A DNA stretch of 64,000 nt. It comes from Poindextera sp036494815. GTDB lineage: Bacteria; Pseudomonadota; Alphaproteobacteria; Caulobacterales; Caulobacteraceae. This document shows positions 1-8,027 of the stretch, piece after piece. The notes under the pieces are model-generated. The model did not search any database and was not told the DNA's origin. It saw nothing but the letters and a program-made list of their open reading frames with translations. The stretch is from NCBI GenBank assembly GCA_036494815.1, contig DASXNV010000060.1, forward strand, positions 22,838-86,837, in the 5' to 3' direction. A program made the position numbers and the translations under genes. How positions within the stretch are numbered: position 1 is the first letter of the stretch; the number at the start of each line of letters is the position of its first letter.

Positions 1-238
1 TCTCGGCCGAAGCGAACATGCGGGCTACCTGGGCGGGGTCGGCGATGTCGGCCTGGGCGGTGATGGCCCGGCCGCCGGCGGCCTCGATCCTGGCGGCCAA
101 GGCTTCGGCCGGAGCGGCGTTGCCGGCATAGTTGACGACGACGGTGAAGCCGTCGCGCGCCAGGCGCTCGCAGACCGCGGCGCCGATGCCGCCGGCCCCG
201 CCGGTGACGATGGCGACCTTGTTGGATGGGGTGGTCAT
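1..238 (-). CDS. SDR family oxidoreductase (N-terminal part)
   Basis: Only the first 79 codons are in the window; the gene runs off the left edge. The N-terminus begins with a beta strand followed by the Rossmann nucleotide motif TGGAGGIG at about residues 12-19, the signature of classical short-chain dehydrogenases that use NAD(P)H. The ATG at 238-236 is the natural start because it sits directly before the strand that leads into this motif. The gene is divergent from a LysR regulator across about 110 bp, a usual arrangement for a regulator and its target. The substrate cannot be told, because the catalytic Tyr-x3-Lys region is outside the window. Confidence 0.85.
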   Translation of the reverse strand, partial: MTTPSNKVAIVTGGAGGIGAAVCERLARDGFTVVVNYAGNAAPAEALAARIEAAGGRAITAQADIADPAQVARMFASAE

Positions 239-302
239 GATGGTTTCTCCTCGTGGCCGCCGGTGATCGGGGGCTGATGAGGACAATTCACCCCTTTCAT
301 GA

Positions 303-353
303 GTGCGGATAATCACCCATAATCCGGCAACACTATTCGAAGGTGCGAATAAT
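303..353. promoter_or_regulatory. Direct repeat in the SDR/LysR divergent promoter
   Basis: GTGCGGATAAT (303-313) and GTGCGAATAAT (343-353) are 11-mers differing at one base, spaced 40 bp apart start to start. They lie in the divergent region between the SDR gene and the LysR gene, and the second copy reaches into the LysR start codon. LysR regulators usually bind and repress at their own promoter, so these could be binding half-sites. This is inference from position and repetition only. Confidence 0.3.
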
Positions 354-1248
354 GGACCGGCTCGACGCCATGCGCGTCTTCACCCGCATCGTGGAGCGGC
401 GCAGTTTCACCCAGGCGGCCGATGATCTCGGCTTGCCTCGGTCGTCCGTCACCGATGCGGTCAAGGGGCTGGAGGCGCGGCTGGGCGTGCGCCTGTTGCA
501 GCGCACGACGCGGCAGGTCAGTCCGACCCTAGACGGCGAGGCCTATTATCAGCGGTGCGTGAACCTGATCGCGGACCTGGAAGAGGCGGAAGGGGCCTTC
601 GCCGGCGCCAAGCCGTCGGGCCTGATCCGTGTGGATGTCCACGGAACCCAGGCGCGGCATTTCCTGCTGCCGGGACTGCCCGCCTTTCTCAACCTCTATC
701 CCGGCATCCGCCTGCACATGGCCGAGGCGCATCAGCCGTTGGACATGATCCGGGAAGGCTTTGACTGCATCCTGCGGACCGGCGATCTGGTCGACAGTCC
801 CTTGATCCAGCGGCGCTTGGCGACGTTGGAGCGGGGGACGTTCGCAAGCCCAGCCTATCTCGACCGGTTCGGCGCGCCACAAACCCCCGATCAGCTCGAG
901 GGCCACAAGATGGTCGGCCTTGTTTCGCCGCAGACCGGCGAGATCACGCCGTTGAACTTTGAGGCCAGCGGCGGATCGCGTCAGGTGACCCTGCCCACCT
1001 CGATCACAGTGACCGGCCCAGAGACCAATGTCGCATCGGCATGCACGGGCCTGGGGCTGATCCAGGCCCCGCGATACCGCGTCGAGGCCGAATTGGCCGC
1101 GGGCGCGCTGGTCGAGGTCCTGTCGGACTTTCCGCCGTCGCCGCTACCCGTCTACATCCTCTATTCCCACACCCGCCAACTTTCGCCGCGTCTGCGTGTG
1201 TTCATCGAATGGGTCGCCGAGTGTTATCGCGGTTCACCGGAGAACTGA
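352..1248 (+). CDS. LysR family transcriptional regulator
   Basis: The product is 298 residues, the usual LysR length. Residues 1-60 form the winged helix-turn-helix (MDRLDAMRVF at the start, then the AADDLGLPRSSVTDAVKGLE helix pair), and the rest is a LysR substrate-binding domain. I chose ATG 352 rather than GTG 343: it has GAAGG (339-343) at good spacing, and LysR proteins of this subgroup begin with MDRLxxMxxF. It is transcribed divergently from the SDR gene, which it probably controls. This clade often regulates neighbouring oxidoreductases in response to small ligands; the ligand is unknown. Confidence 0.92.
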   Translation: MDRLDAMRVFTRIVERRSFTQAADDLGLPRSSVTDAVKGLEARLGVRLLQRTTRQVSPTLDGEAYYQRCVNLIADLEEAEGAFAGAKPSGLIRVDVHGTQARHFLLPGLPAFLNLYPGIRLHMAEAHQPLDMIREGFDCILRTGDLVDSPLIQRRLATLERGTFASPAYLDRFGAPQTPDQLEGHKMVGLVSPQTGEITPLNFEASGGSRQVTLPTSITVTGPETNVASACTGLGLIQAPRYRVEAELAAGALVEVLSDFPPSPLPVYILYSHTRQLSPRLRVFIEWVAECYRGSPEN

Positions 1249-1604
1249 AGCGCCGACAGCGTGGCGGCGCCCTCCAGACGCCAGCGGAAGCGCCAGGCGA
1301 CGCTTCGGCCGCCCTTGGTGCGGCAGTATCGCTCGCGGCCGCCCGACCTTCGCGGCTATGGCGTTGCTGACGGCTCTTTTCGGCGACGCCCAGCCGCAGG
1401 TGCTCTGCACGGCCATGGCCGGCACTTCGTCGCTGGACGGAATGGTCCCTATGCACCTGCTGATGAGGGTCTTCCATTCAGCGCCTTGGTTGAGGTTGAT
1501 CTCTCGCCGCCGCGCCACCGAAACGCCCCCGGCCGTGGTCTGCACAATGGGTGAGGCGCGGCCCGGACAGCTTCCCGATTCGACCCCACCGCCCGTTCAT
1601 GACG
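1249..1604. other. 356-bp intergenic stretch between two convergent LysR genes
   Basis: No gene can be supported here. Both strands stay open over much of the stretch, as expected for GC-rich DNA. A plus-strand frame (about 1370-1560) encodes a segment with the words DGMVPMHLLMRVFHSAPW, which reminds me of short hypothetical proteins annotated in many proteobacteria. It has no ribosome binding site of its own and no recognisable domain. It may be a spurious frame or the relic of a mobile element. Confidence 0.4.
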
Positions 1605-2516
1605 CTACCCAGCCCCAGCTTTGACGTGATCGATGAAGGACCGCAACTTGGGCAGGACTTGGTGCTTGCCAAGATGGTAGAGGAAGACGCCCGGCGTCGC
1701 GGCGGCGAAGTCGTCGAGCACCGGCTCGAGTTTTCCTTCGGCGATCGGACCCTTGGCGGGCGGCGCTGGCGTCTGAGCCAAGCCCACCCCCTGCATCGCC
1801 GCCCCAAGCAGGGTGGGATAGTCATGAGCGATCAAAGGGCCTGAGACAACCGCTTCGATCGACGTGTTGCCGTCGGTGAAGGCCCAGGGCGCGATGACGC
1901 CGTTCGAACGACGCAGGCGCAAGCAGGCGTGGCGGCGCAGGTCGTCCAGGCGCTCGGGGCGGCCGTTGCGCGCGAGATAGTCGGGGCTACCCACGACCAC
2001 GAAGGCGAACGGCGGGGTTAGGCGCACGGCGACCATGTCGGGCGCGATGAACTGGCCGAGGCGGATGCCGGCGTCGAACCCGCCGGTCGCCAGATCGACC
2101 ATCTCGTCGCTCGCGGCGATTTCCAATTCGATCTCAGGATAGGCATGGCAGAACGACGCGATCACCGGCTCCAGGATCAATGGCACGACGGCCCTGGGAA
2201 CAGACAGGCGCAGGAGGCCGGTCGGCCGTTGGCCGAGATCACGCGCGGCCTCGCCGGCCGCAACCAGTTCCTCAAAGGCGGGACCCGCCCGGTCGAAAAA
2301 CCGTTGGCCGGCCTCGGTTAAGCCAACGCTCCGGGTGGTGCGGAAAAACAGCGGCGCACCCACACGCGCTTCCATGGCGCGCACCGCCTGGCTCACGGCG
2401 GACGGGGTCACGCCGAGATCCGCGGCCGCACGACGGAAGCTATGGCGCCTGGCGACGGCGAGGAACGCCTCGACGCCGTCCAGGGCGCCGCGTCGGACTG
2501 TGTAGTTCTGCTTCAC
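1605..2516 (-). CDS. LysR family transcriptional regulator
   Basis: The product is 303 residues. The N-terminal helix-turn-helix is clear at residues 13-70 (AVARRHSFRRAAADLGVTPS, then SQAVRAMEARVGAPLFFRTT), followed by a two-lobed effector domain. It is divergent from the methyltransferase gene that starts 80 bp away, so it may regulate that gene and the small membrane protein behind it. The C-terminus converges on the intergenic stretch behind the first LysR gene. It is not a close copy of that first regulator. Confidence 0.93.
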   Translation of the reverse strand: MKQNYTVRRGALDGVEAFLAVARRHSFRRAAADLGVTPSAVSQAVRAMEARVGAPLFFRTTRSVGLTEAGQRFFDRAGPAFEELVAAGEAARDLGQRPTGLLRLSVPRAVVPLILEPVIASFCHAYPEIELEIAASDEMVDLATGGFDAGIRLGQFIAPDMVAVRLTPPFAFVVVGSPDYLARNGRPERLDDLRRHACLRLRRSNGVIAPWAFTDGNTSIEAVVSGPLIAHDYPTLLGAAMQGVGLAQTPAPPAKGPIAEGKLEPVLDDFAAATPGVFLYHLGKHQVLPKLRSFIDHVKAGAG

Positions 2517-2596
2517 AGCCTGTAGGGATTACATCGGATAGGCGAATGGTGGAAGCGGGCTTAGACAGCCTCCTGAAGCATTGGAGGATCCTCGCA

Positions 2597-3415
2597 ATGA
2601 CCGATGGACTGGAGGGCGTGCGCGATCACTATCGCGCGACCGGCTTGACCGAGCGGCTGAAGACGGCGCTCGCAGCCTTCGGGCCAGAAGATCGGCAGCT
2701 CGCGCCCGAACAACTGGGCGCCCTCGACCAGTTTCATACCCGCGGACTCGCGGCGACCGCCGAGCTTGCCCAACTGGCAGGAATCACCGCCGACAAATCG
2801 GTTCTGGACGTCGGCTCGGGCGTCGGTGGGCCTGCGCGTTTTCTCGCCGCCACCTATGGCTGCCGGGTGACGGGCGTCGACCTCAGCGCGGCCTTTGTGG
2901 ACGCCGCGCGCTATCTGACCGAGCGTACTGGACAAAGCGGTCAGGTGTCCTTCCAGACCGCCAACGCGCTGGCGCTTCCGTTCGACGACGGCCTGTTCGA
3001 TGTCGTGTTGCTGCATCATGTGGCGATGAACATCGTTGACCGTGGGCGGCTCTATCGCGAAATCCGGCGCATCTTGGCCCGAGGCGGCCGATTCGCGACC
3101 TTCGACGTCGTGCTGGATCATGGCGAGCCGCACTATCCCGTTCCCTGGGCGCGAACCCCGGCGACCAGCTTCCTCTTAACCGCCGCCGCGACGCGCGAGG
3201 CGATCGAACCGGCCGGTTTCCGGGCGCTGGCGTGGCGGGACGACACCGAGGCCGCCAAGGCCTGGATCGCACAGGTGCGCGCGTCGGGGGCGCCGCCGTC
3301 GCCCAATCTCGGCGTGGTGATGGGACCGGACTTCGCCCTGCTTGCCGCCAATTTGGGACGCAATCTCCTGGAAGGCCGGCTCGGCGTCCTGACCGCGGTG
3401 TTCGCGGTCGCGTGA
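2597..3415 (+). CDS. Class I SAM-dependent methyltransferase
   Basis: This 272-residue protein has SAM motif I, VLDVGSGVGGPARFLA (about residues 69-84), the acidic end of strand 2 in VTGVDLS, and motif IV FDVVLLHHV. The layout matches the UbiE/SmtA-like methyltransferase 11 group. ATG 2597 is preferred over an upstream in-frame start inside the LysR gene because GGAGG lies at 2583-2587. The acceptor is unknown; small molecules such as quinones, sterols or arsenite are all possible. It is followed after 24 bp by a small membrane protein gene, probably in the same transcript, and is divergent from a LysR regulator. Confidence 0.88.
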   Translation: MTDGLEGVRDHYRATGLTERLKTALAAFGPEDRQLAPEQLGALDQFHTRGLAATAELAQLAGITADKSVLDVGSGVGGPARFLAATYGCRVTGVDLSAAFVDAARYLTERTGQSGQVSFQTANALALPFDDGLFDVVLLHHVAMNIVDRGRLYREIRRILARGGRFATFDVVLDHGEPHYPVPWARTPATSFLLTAAATREAIEPAGFRALAWRDDTEAAKAWIAQVRASGAPPSPNLGVVMGPDFALLAANLGRNLLEGRLGVLTAVFAVA

Positions 3416-3439
3416 ATCAGCAGCCTGACGGAGCACAAA

Positions 3440-3973
3440 ATGTCCCCGGCCCCTATCTTCCTGATCCATCTGGTTCTGGGTTACGTCCCGTGGCTGTTCT
3501 GCTTTGGCGTGTATGTCTGGCCAGGGCTCAAGGCGATGGACCGGGTCGCCGCGCAGCGCGCCATCGCAACGCTGCACAGCTTCCGCTTCTTCGGGCTCGT
3601 CTTCATCCTACCGGGCGTCGTCGGACCCAGCCTGCCGTCCGGCTTCGCCATTTTCGCCGCCTACGGCGACTTCGCGACCGGGGTGCTGGCCATGCTGGCG
3701 CTTCTGACCAAAAGAACACGTTCGCTCTTTTGGCTGTTCGTCGTCGTCTTCAATCTCGTGGGCCTGGCCGACATCATCATCGACTACTACCACGGCGTCC
3801 AGTTCGGCCTTCCGGCCCTGGCGGGGCAGTTGGGCGCCGCTTATGCCATCCCGATCCTCTACGTGCCTCTGTTGATGATCACGCACATCGCCGCCTTCTA
3901 TTTGCTGGCGCGTCCTCAGCAAAACGCAGATCGAGCCATCACGGGCGAGGCGGCGGCGTCGCAGACTATTTGA
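3440..3973 (+). CDS. Small polytopic membrane protein, unknown function
   Basis: The 177-residue product has about five hydrophobic segments (roughly 5-27, 46-66, 75-90, 95-113 and 125-150) and a short hydrophilic tail. I do not recognise a named family, although the layout resembles uncharacterised inner-membrane proteins of Proteobacteria. It follows the methyltransferase gene by 24 bp, so the two are probably co-transcribed. There is no signal peptidase site or catalytic motif that I can identify. Confidence 0.75.
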   Translation: MSPAPIFLIHLVLGYVPWLFCFGVYVWPGLKAMDRVAAQRAIATLHSFRFFGLVFILPGVVGPSLPSGFAIFAAYGDFATGVLAMLALLTKRTRSLFWLFVVVFNLVGLADIIIDYYHGVQFGLPALAGQLGAAYAIPILYVPLLMITHIAAFYLLARPQQNADRAITGEAAASQTI

Positions 3974-4130
3974 AGATCAGTTTTCGGGGCGACGCCGACT
4001 TTTCGCTCCTGGCCCAGCTTCCCCGGCCGGCCGGGGGCGGAGGAGGGCGGGGCCTAGCTCGCCGCCCTGGGCAAATTCGCCCCGCAATGGCAGATTAACG
4101 ATGCGCCACCTCGGAACCGGGAGACTAAGC

Positions 4131-4607
4131 TTGTCAAAGGTCAGCACGTGCCTCTGGTTCGGGAATGACGCAGAGGCCGCAGTCCGATTTTACGTCTCTG
4201 TCGTGCCGGGCTCCAGTATTGATCACATACAGCGATCCCCGGACAAGTGGCCGGGCGGGGAAGCCGGCGACACCATCGTCGTGACCTTTCATCTGGGCGG
4301 CCAAAGCTTTATGGCTCTGAACGGCGGAGCCCCAGCCGACTACGGAACCGCCGCCTCGATTTCAGTGGAATGCGCAGGTCAGGACGAAATCGATCGGCTG
4401 TGGGCGGCGCTCGTCGCCGACGGCGGGTCGGAAATAGCGTGCGGCTGGCTGCGCGACCGGTGGGGCGTGCCTTGGCAGATTGTGCCCGAAGCGTTGCCGC
4501 GCCTCCTTGCCGACCCTGATCCAGCCGTCGCCGGCCGTGCTTTCGCCGCCATGCAAGGAATGGTGAAGCTGGACGTAGCCGCCCTGGAGCGTGCTGCGGC
4601 GGGGTGA
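4131..4607 (+). CDS. VOC/PhnB-like protein (3-demethylubiquinone methyltransferase-like fold)
   Basis: The protein opens with KVSTCLWFGNDAEAAVRFYV, the typical start of PhnB-like glyoxalase-fold proteins. It also has the family words FMALNGG, and GWLRDRWGVPWQIVP near residue 110. TTG 4131 is chosen because GGAG lies at 4119-4122 with 8-bp spacing and family members start a few residues before the STCLWF word; ATG 4101 is 30 bp upstream in frame and lacks a ribosome binding site. The product is 158 residues. These proteins form dimers of beta-alpha-beta-beta-beta units; despite the old family name, methyltransferase activity is not established. Confidence 0.85.
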   Translation: MSKVSTCLWFGNDAEAAVRFYVSVVPGSSIDHIQRSPDKWPGGEAGDTIVVTFHLGGQSFMALNGGAPADYGTAASISVECAGQDEIDRLWAALVADGGSEIACGWLRDRWGVPWQIVPEALPRLLADPDPAVAGRAFAAMQGMVKLDVAALERAAAG

Positions 4608-5065
4608 CGAGCGGCCCAAATGGCGAGTTCAGGCGCTTGGCCGTCCGCGGCGCGGGGCAGGGCGTCCCCAGTACCAGTTGTTACGACGCCCGGGCCGGAA
4701 CGATGGATTTTCTTGAAACCAGACACCCCCATCAATGTCACGGAGCCAGATCATGGCTCACCTCTATCCCTTGGAAAGTCTCACTTGTGGGTAGCGCGGC
4801 ATCCAGAGCGGACGTTGGTCAAATTCTTTACTGAAGGTCTAGTCGCCCACTACTACGATAAACATTATATGTAAATTCCCACATATTTAAATAATTGACC
4901 GCACCATCGAGTGGCATAATTATTGCGAATTAAGTAATTGATAAGTGCTTATTCAGTTCGCCTTGGTCAGGCTTGATGCGTAAATTTTTATTCACTGGCT
5001 CGGCGCCGAAGTATCGCTAGCCTCTCCTTCAACACTGCCCCTCCTAGCAGTCGGAGAGATTATCG
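4608..5065. other. Intergenic stretch with an AT-rich island (about 4840-5000)
   Basis: The first half is ordinary GC-rich DNA with only weak overlapping frames. From about 4840 to 5000 the composition turns strongly AT-rich, unlike the surrounding coding DNA. A possible sigma70-like promoter is TTGACC (4895-4900) with TAATTA (4917-4922), 16 bp apart, which would drive the gene at 5066 with a long leader. The other possibility is a relic of transferred DNA. No gene is called here. Confidence 0.45.
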
Positions 5066-5701
5066 ATGAGCGCCTCGCCTTTCCCTGTACCGTTCGCCGC
5101 CGCATCGCCGCGACTGCGGCGCTTTGCAATGGCGGCGTTCTGCGGTTCCGCTCTGATCAGCAGCGCCGCCTGCGCCACGGCCGCGTCCTACAACCCCGGA
5201 AGCCTGCGCACAGACCAACTCAGCCGCGTGGAGGGCATCTGCCAGTCCGATTTGGGACTGAGTCCCTCCGAACCGCTTTCACTGGTCTGGGGCGCGGCGG
5301 TGAACCCGGGGCTTACGGGCGGCGAGAACCACTTTCAGGGCTGTGTGGCGAGCCTTTCGGCCTCGCTGCGGGATGTCGATGACGGGCAGGCGGCGTGGCA
5401 GGCGGATCACGACTGCCGCGCTCGGGGGCTGAAGCCTGAAAGCTCCGATCTCGCGGAATGCGTTCTGCAGTCGCTCAAGTCTCATCCGGCCGCCACCACC
5501 TCCGCGCCCTCGGCTGAACCGGTCAGCATGCCGGTAACCCGTCCCAAGGGCTCGTTTTTCACGGCGTCCAATCATGAGGTTCGCGACCGCGAGGAGCGAG
5601 CCTGCGCGCGGCTGGGCCTCAATCCCGCTTATGGCGCTTTTGGCCAATGCGTGAAGTCTTTGAGCGACACCTTTTTCTCGATCGACAACCCGGAAAATTG
5701 A
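5066..5701 (+). CDS. Exported protein with paired-cysteine repeats, unknown function
   Basis: The 211-residue product has a signal peptide with a hydrophobic stretch near residues 20-38, ending close to Cys36 in a weak lipobox (SAAC). The mature part contains three similar units: a Cys, then GLxP 4-5 residues later, then an F/L-x2-CV-x-SL word. The Cys pairs are 59/93, 117/132 and 180/195; the last two are exactly 15 apart. The paired cysteines suggest disulfides in the periplasm. GGAG in the leader at about 5054 supports the start. I do not recognise the family. It stands alone before the two-component genes. Confidence 0.7.
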   Translation: MSASPFPVPFAAASPRLRRFAMAAFCGSALISSAACATAASYNPGSLRTDQLSRVEGICQSDLGLSPSEPLSLVWGAAVNPGLTGGENHFQGCVASLSASLRDVDDGQAAWQADHDCRARGLKPESSDLAECVLQSLKSHPAATTSAPSAEPVSMPVTRPKGSFFTASNHEVRDREERACARLGLNPAYGAFGQCVKSLSDTFFSIDNPEN

Positions 5702-5876
5702 GTTCGATCCGGCCCTGCAGGAAGTTTCCTATGCAAGAGTCTGCAATTCTTGATGCGACGGCTGGCGGATCGGGCGCAATTTTGCCCGAAAGAACCCTAT
5801 ACGGACAATCGGTATCAGCCTCGCCCGACGCATTCAGCCTCGGGTCGCCGAGGCGGTGGGTCGTCGGGATTGGACA

Positions 5877-6557
5877 TTGACCAGCGTTCTGGTGGTCGAA
5901 GACGATATCGAAACGGCGGCGGAAATCGCTTCGTGCCTTTCCGCCGGCGGATTTCATCCTGTGCAGTGCCTGGACGGGCCGACCGGGATCGAAATGGCAC
6001 AGACCGGACGTTTCGCCGCTATCACGCTCGACCGCATGCTGCCGGGGTGCGACGGCCTGCAGGTGGTCAAGGCGCTGCGCGACGCGGGACTCGAGACGCC
6101 GATCCTGATGGTGAGCGCCCTGGGCGATGTGGACGAGCGCGTGGCGGGTCTGAGGGCAGGTGGCGACGATTATCTGATCAAGCCGTTCGCACCGACGGAA
6201 CTCGTCGCCAGGTTGGAGGTCCTGCTGCGACGGCACAAGCGGGCGGGGACCAACGACCTTCTGCTGCGTGTCGGCGATCTGGAGTTGGATCTCGTCACCC
6301 GTGAAGCGATCCGGCGTGGACGGCGAATTGAGCTTTTGCCGATGGAGTTCCAACTGCTGGACTTCATGATGCGCAATGCGGGCCAGATGCTGAGCCGACG
6401 GCAGATCTTCGAGACGGTCTGGGACTACTATTTCGACCCGGGTACGAACCTGATCGCCGTCCATGTCGGCCGCCTGCGCAAGAAGATCGATATTCCGGGC
6501 GAGGTGTCGATGTTCAAGACCGAACGAGGCGTGGGCTACATGCTCGATGCGGGTTAG
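5877..6557 (+). CDS. OmpR/PhoB-type response regulator
   Basis: A receiver domain (residues 1-115) has the acidic pair E8-D9-D10, phospho-acceptor Asp52 in ITLDRMLPG, and the conserved Lys in LIKPFAPTEL. A C-terminal winged helix follows (about 125-222; ELLPMEFQLLDFMMRNAGQM). The first codon is uncertain. GTG 5856 leaves an extra WTLT segment, while TTG 5877 has GGGA 8 bp upstream and starts directly before the TSVLVVEDD strand, as in relatives. The gene overlaps the kinase start by 11 bp. The operon-like order with an RND pump suggests it controls that pump. Confidence 0.93.
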   Translation: MTSVLVVEDDIETAAEIASCLSAGGFHPVQCLDGPTGIEMAQTGRFAAITLDRMLPGCDGLQVVKALRDAGLETPILMVSALGDVDERVAGLRAGGDDYLIKPFAPTELVARLEVLLRRHKRAGTNDLLLRVGDLELDLVTREAIRRGRRIELLPMEFQLLDFMMRNAGQMLSRRQIFETVWDYYFDPGTNLIAVHVGRLRKKIDIPGEVSMFKTERGVGYMLDAG

Positions 6558-7893
6558 CGATCTCTGGCGAACCACCACTTTTCGGCTGACCGCCCTCTAT
6601 GGGCTGCTCTTCGCCCTGGCGACAATCGTCATGCTGGCCGTCATTTATCTTCAGTCGACCCGCTATCTGACTAGTCGCGTGGACCGCATCCTGGTCACCC
6701 ATGCCGACGCGCTGGAGCGATCACCGCCGGGGGAGCTGCGAGAACGCATCCATGACGCCCTGGCGCTCAACGACGACCGGACCAATATCTTCGCTGTTTT
6801 CTCGCGCAGTGGCGGGGCGATCACCGGCAATCTCGCCGTCCTTCCCAGGGGCCTGACGCCGGGTGGCGCGCCGGTCGAGACGCCGCCAACCAAAGCCTTC
6901 CCGGCCTACGCCCGACTGATCGCTCGCCGGCTACCCACCGGCGAAGAACTGGTGGTCGGTCGTGACGTCAATCAGCTGCGCCGGATGCGCTCCATCCTCG
7001 GCTCGGCGCTGAGCTGGAGCGGGGCGGCGCTCGTTCTTGTCGGGCTGGGCTTTGGCACCGCCCTCAGCATCAACCCCCTGCGGCGGCTGCAGCTGTTGCA
7101 GGCCGCAGCACATGACATCGCCGGAGGCGACCTGAAACGGCGCATCCCCGCCAGCGCCCGCCGCGACGAGCTCGATATGTTCGCCGACACCGTCAACCAC
7201 ATGGTCGGCGAGGTCGAGCGGCTGATGTCGGAGGTCAAGGCCTCCACCGACACCATCGCCCATGACCTGCGTACGCCGCTGACCCGCGCCCGCGCCCGGC
7301 TGCACCGGCTGCAGCAGGATCGCGAGTGGACTCAGGAAGATATCGGCCGCGTCATCACTGAGGTCGACGAGGTGCTGGACCGGTTCCGCGCCATACTGCG
7401 CCTTTCGGAGCTTGAGGCGCGCGACCGCCGCGCCGGCTTCGAGCGCGTCGATCTGTCCAGCGTAGTCGCCGAAGTGGCGGATCTTTATGCGCCGCTGGCG
7501 GAGGCCGGCGGGGTGCGCCTCTCGGTCCAGGCGCTGGGCGAGGCGATCGTGCAGGCGGACCCCAAGCTGCTATTCGAAGCCGTGAGCAACCTGGTGGACA
7601 ACGCCATCAAGTTCTCCCCCCAAGGCGGCTTTGTTCGCCTGCGGCTGAACGCGGTGAACAAGGGAGCCTGCATCGTCGTCGAGGACGAGGGGCCCGGCAT
7701 CGCTCCCAATGAACGCCAGGCGGTGCTGCAGCGCTTCTACCGCGGTGAGCGCACCCGTCTGGCGCCAGGCTCTGGGTTGGGGCTGAGCGTGGTGGCGGCT
7801 ATCGTGCGCCTGCACGGGTTCGAGCTGACGCTTGAGGACGCCGGCCCCGGATTGCGTGTGAAGATCGACTGCAAGCCGGCCCTTCCTGCGTAA
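6547..7893 (+). CDS. Sensor histidine kinase
   Basis: This 448-residue inner-membrane kinase has a first membrane helix at about 15-36, a periplasmic sensor segment of about 110 residues, and a second helix at about 152-174. A HAMP linker follows, then HisKA with phospho-acceptor His239 in TIAHDLRTPLTRA. The ATP-binding domain shows the N box LVDNAIKFSP, G1 VVEDEGPGIAP and G2 GSGLGLSVV. ATG 6547 lies inside the end of the regulator gene, giving an 11-bp overlap that fits translational coupling. Its partner is the preceding response regulator. The stimulus is unknown; the downstream efflux genes suggest a membrane-active or toxic compound. Confidence 0.94.
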   Translation: MRVSDLWRTTTFRLTALYGLLFALATIVMLAVIYLQSTRYLTSRVDRILVTHADALERSPPGELRERIHDALALNDDRTNIFAVFSRSGGAITGNLAVLPRGLTPGGAPVETPPTKAFPAYARLIARRLPTGEELVVGRDVNQLRRMRSILGSALSWSGAALVLVGLGFGTALSINPLRRLQLLQAAAHDIAGGDLKRRIPASARRDELDMFADTVNHMVGEVERLMSEVKASTDTIAHDLRTPLTRARARLHRLQQDREWTQEDIGRVITEVDEVLDRFRAILRLSELEARDRRAGFERVDLSSVVAEVADLYAPLAEAGGVRLSVQALGEAIVQADPKLLFEAVSNLVDNAIKFSPQGGFVRLRLNAVNKGACIVVEDEGPGIAPNERQAVLQRFYRGERTRLAPGSGLGLSVVAAIVRLHGFELTLEDAGPGLRVKIDCKPALPA

Positions 7894-8027
7894 ATCTTAA
7901 TTCACTGGGCTCTCTCGGAGGAGCTGTTAGCTTTCCTGTCGTCGGGCGGCGCCTGAATGCACCGGGAACCCGATCCCCGGTTGGCGCTGACCCGACGCCC
8001 CTTTCCAGACAGAATTGGAGCGTACGG

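Noticed and set aside
1196..1624. A 142-codon plus-strand gene overlapping the first LysR end
   Set aside because: The frame begins inside the LysR gene, lacks a ribosome binding site and overlaps the second LysR gene end; it is kept only as a low-interest observation.
4620..4874. An 84-codon frame before the AT-rich island
   Set aside because: There is no ribosome binding site and no domain, and the composition changes abruptly inside the frame.
5619..6578. A 319-codon open frame on the minus strand
   Set aside because: It is antisense to the response regulator gene, has no recognisable domain, and its His/Arg/Asp-rich composition is what a reversed GC-rich coding strand gives.
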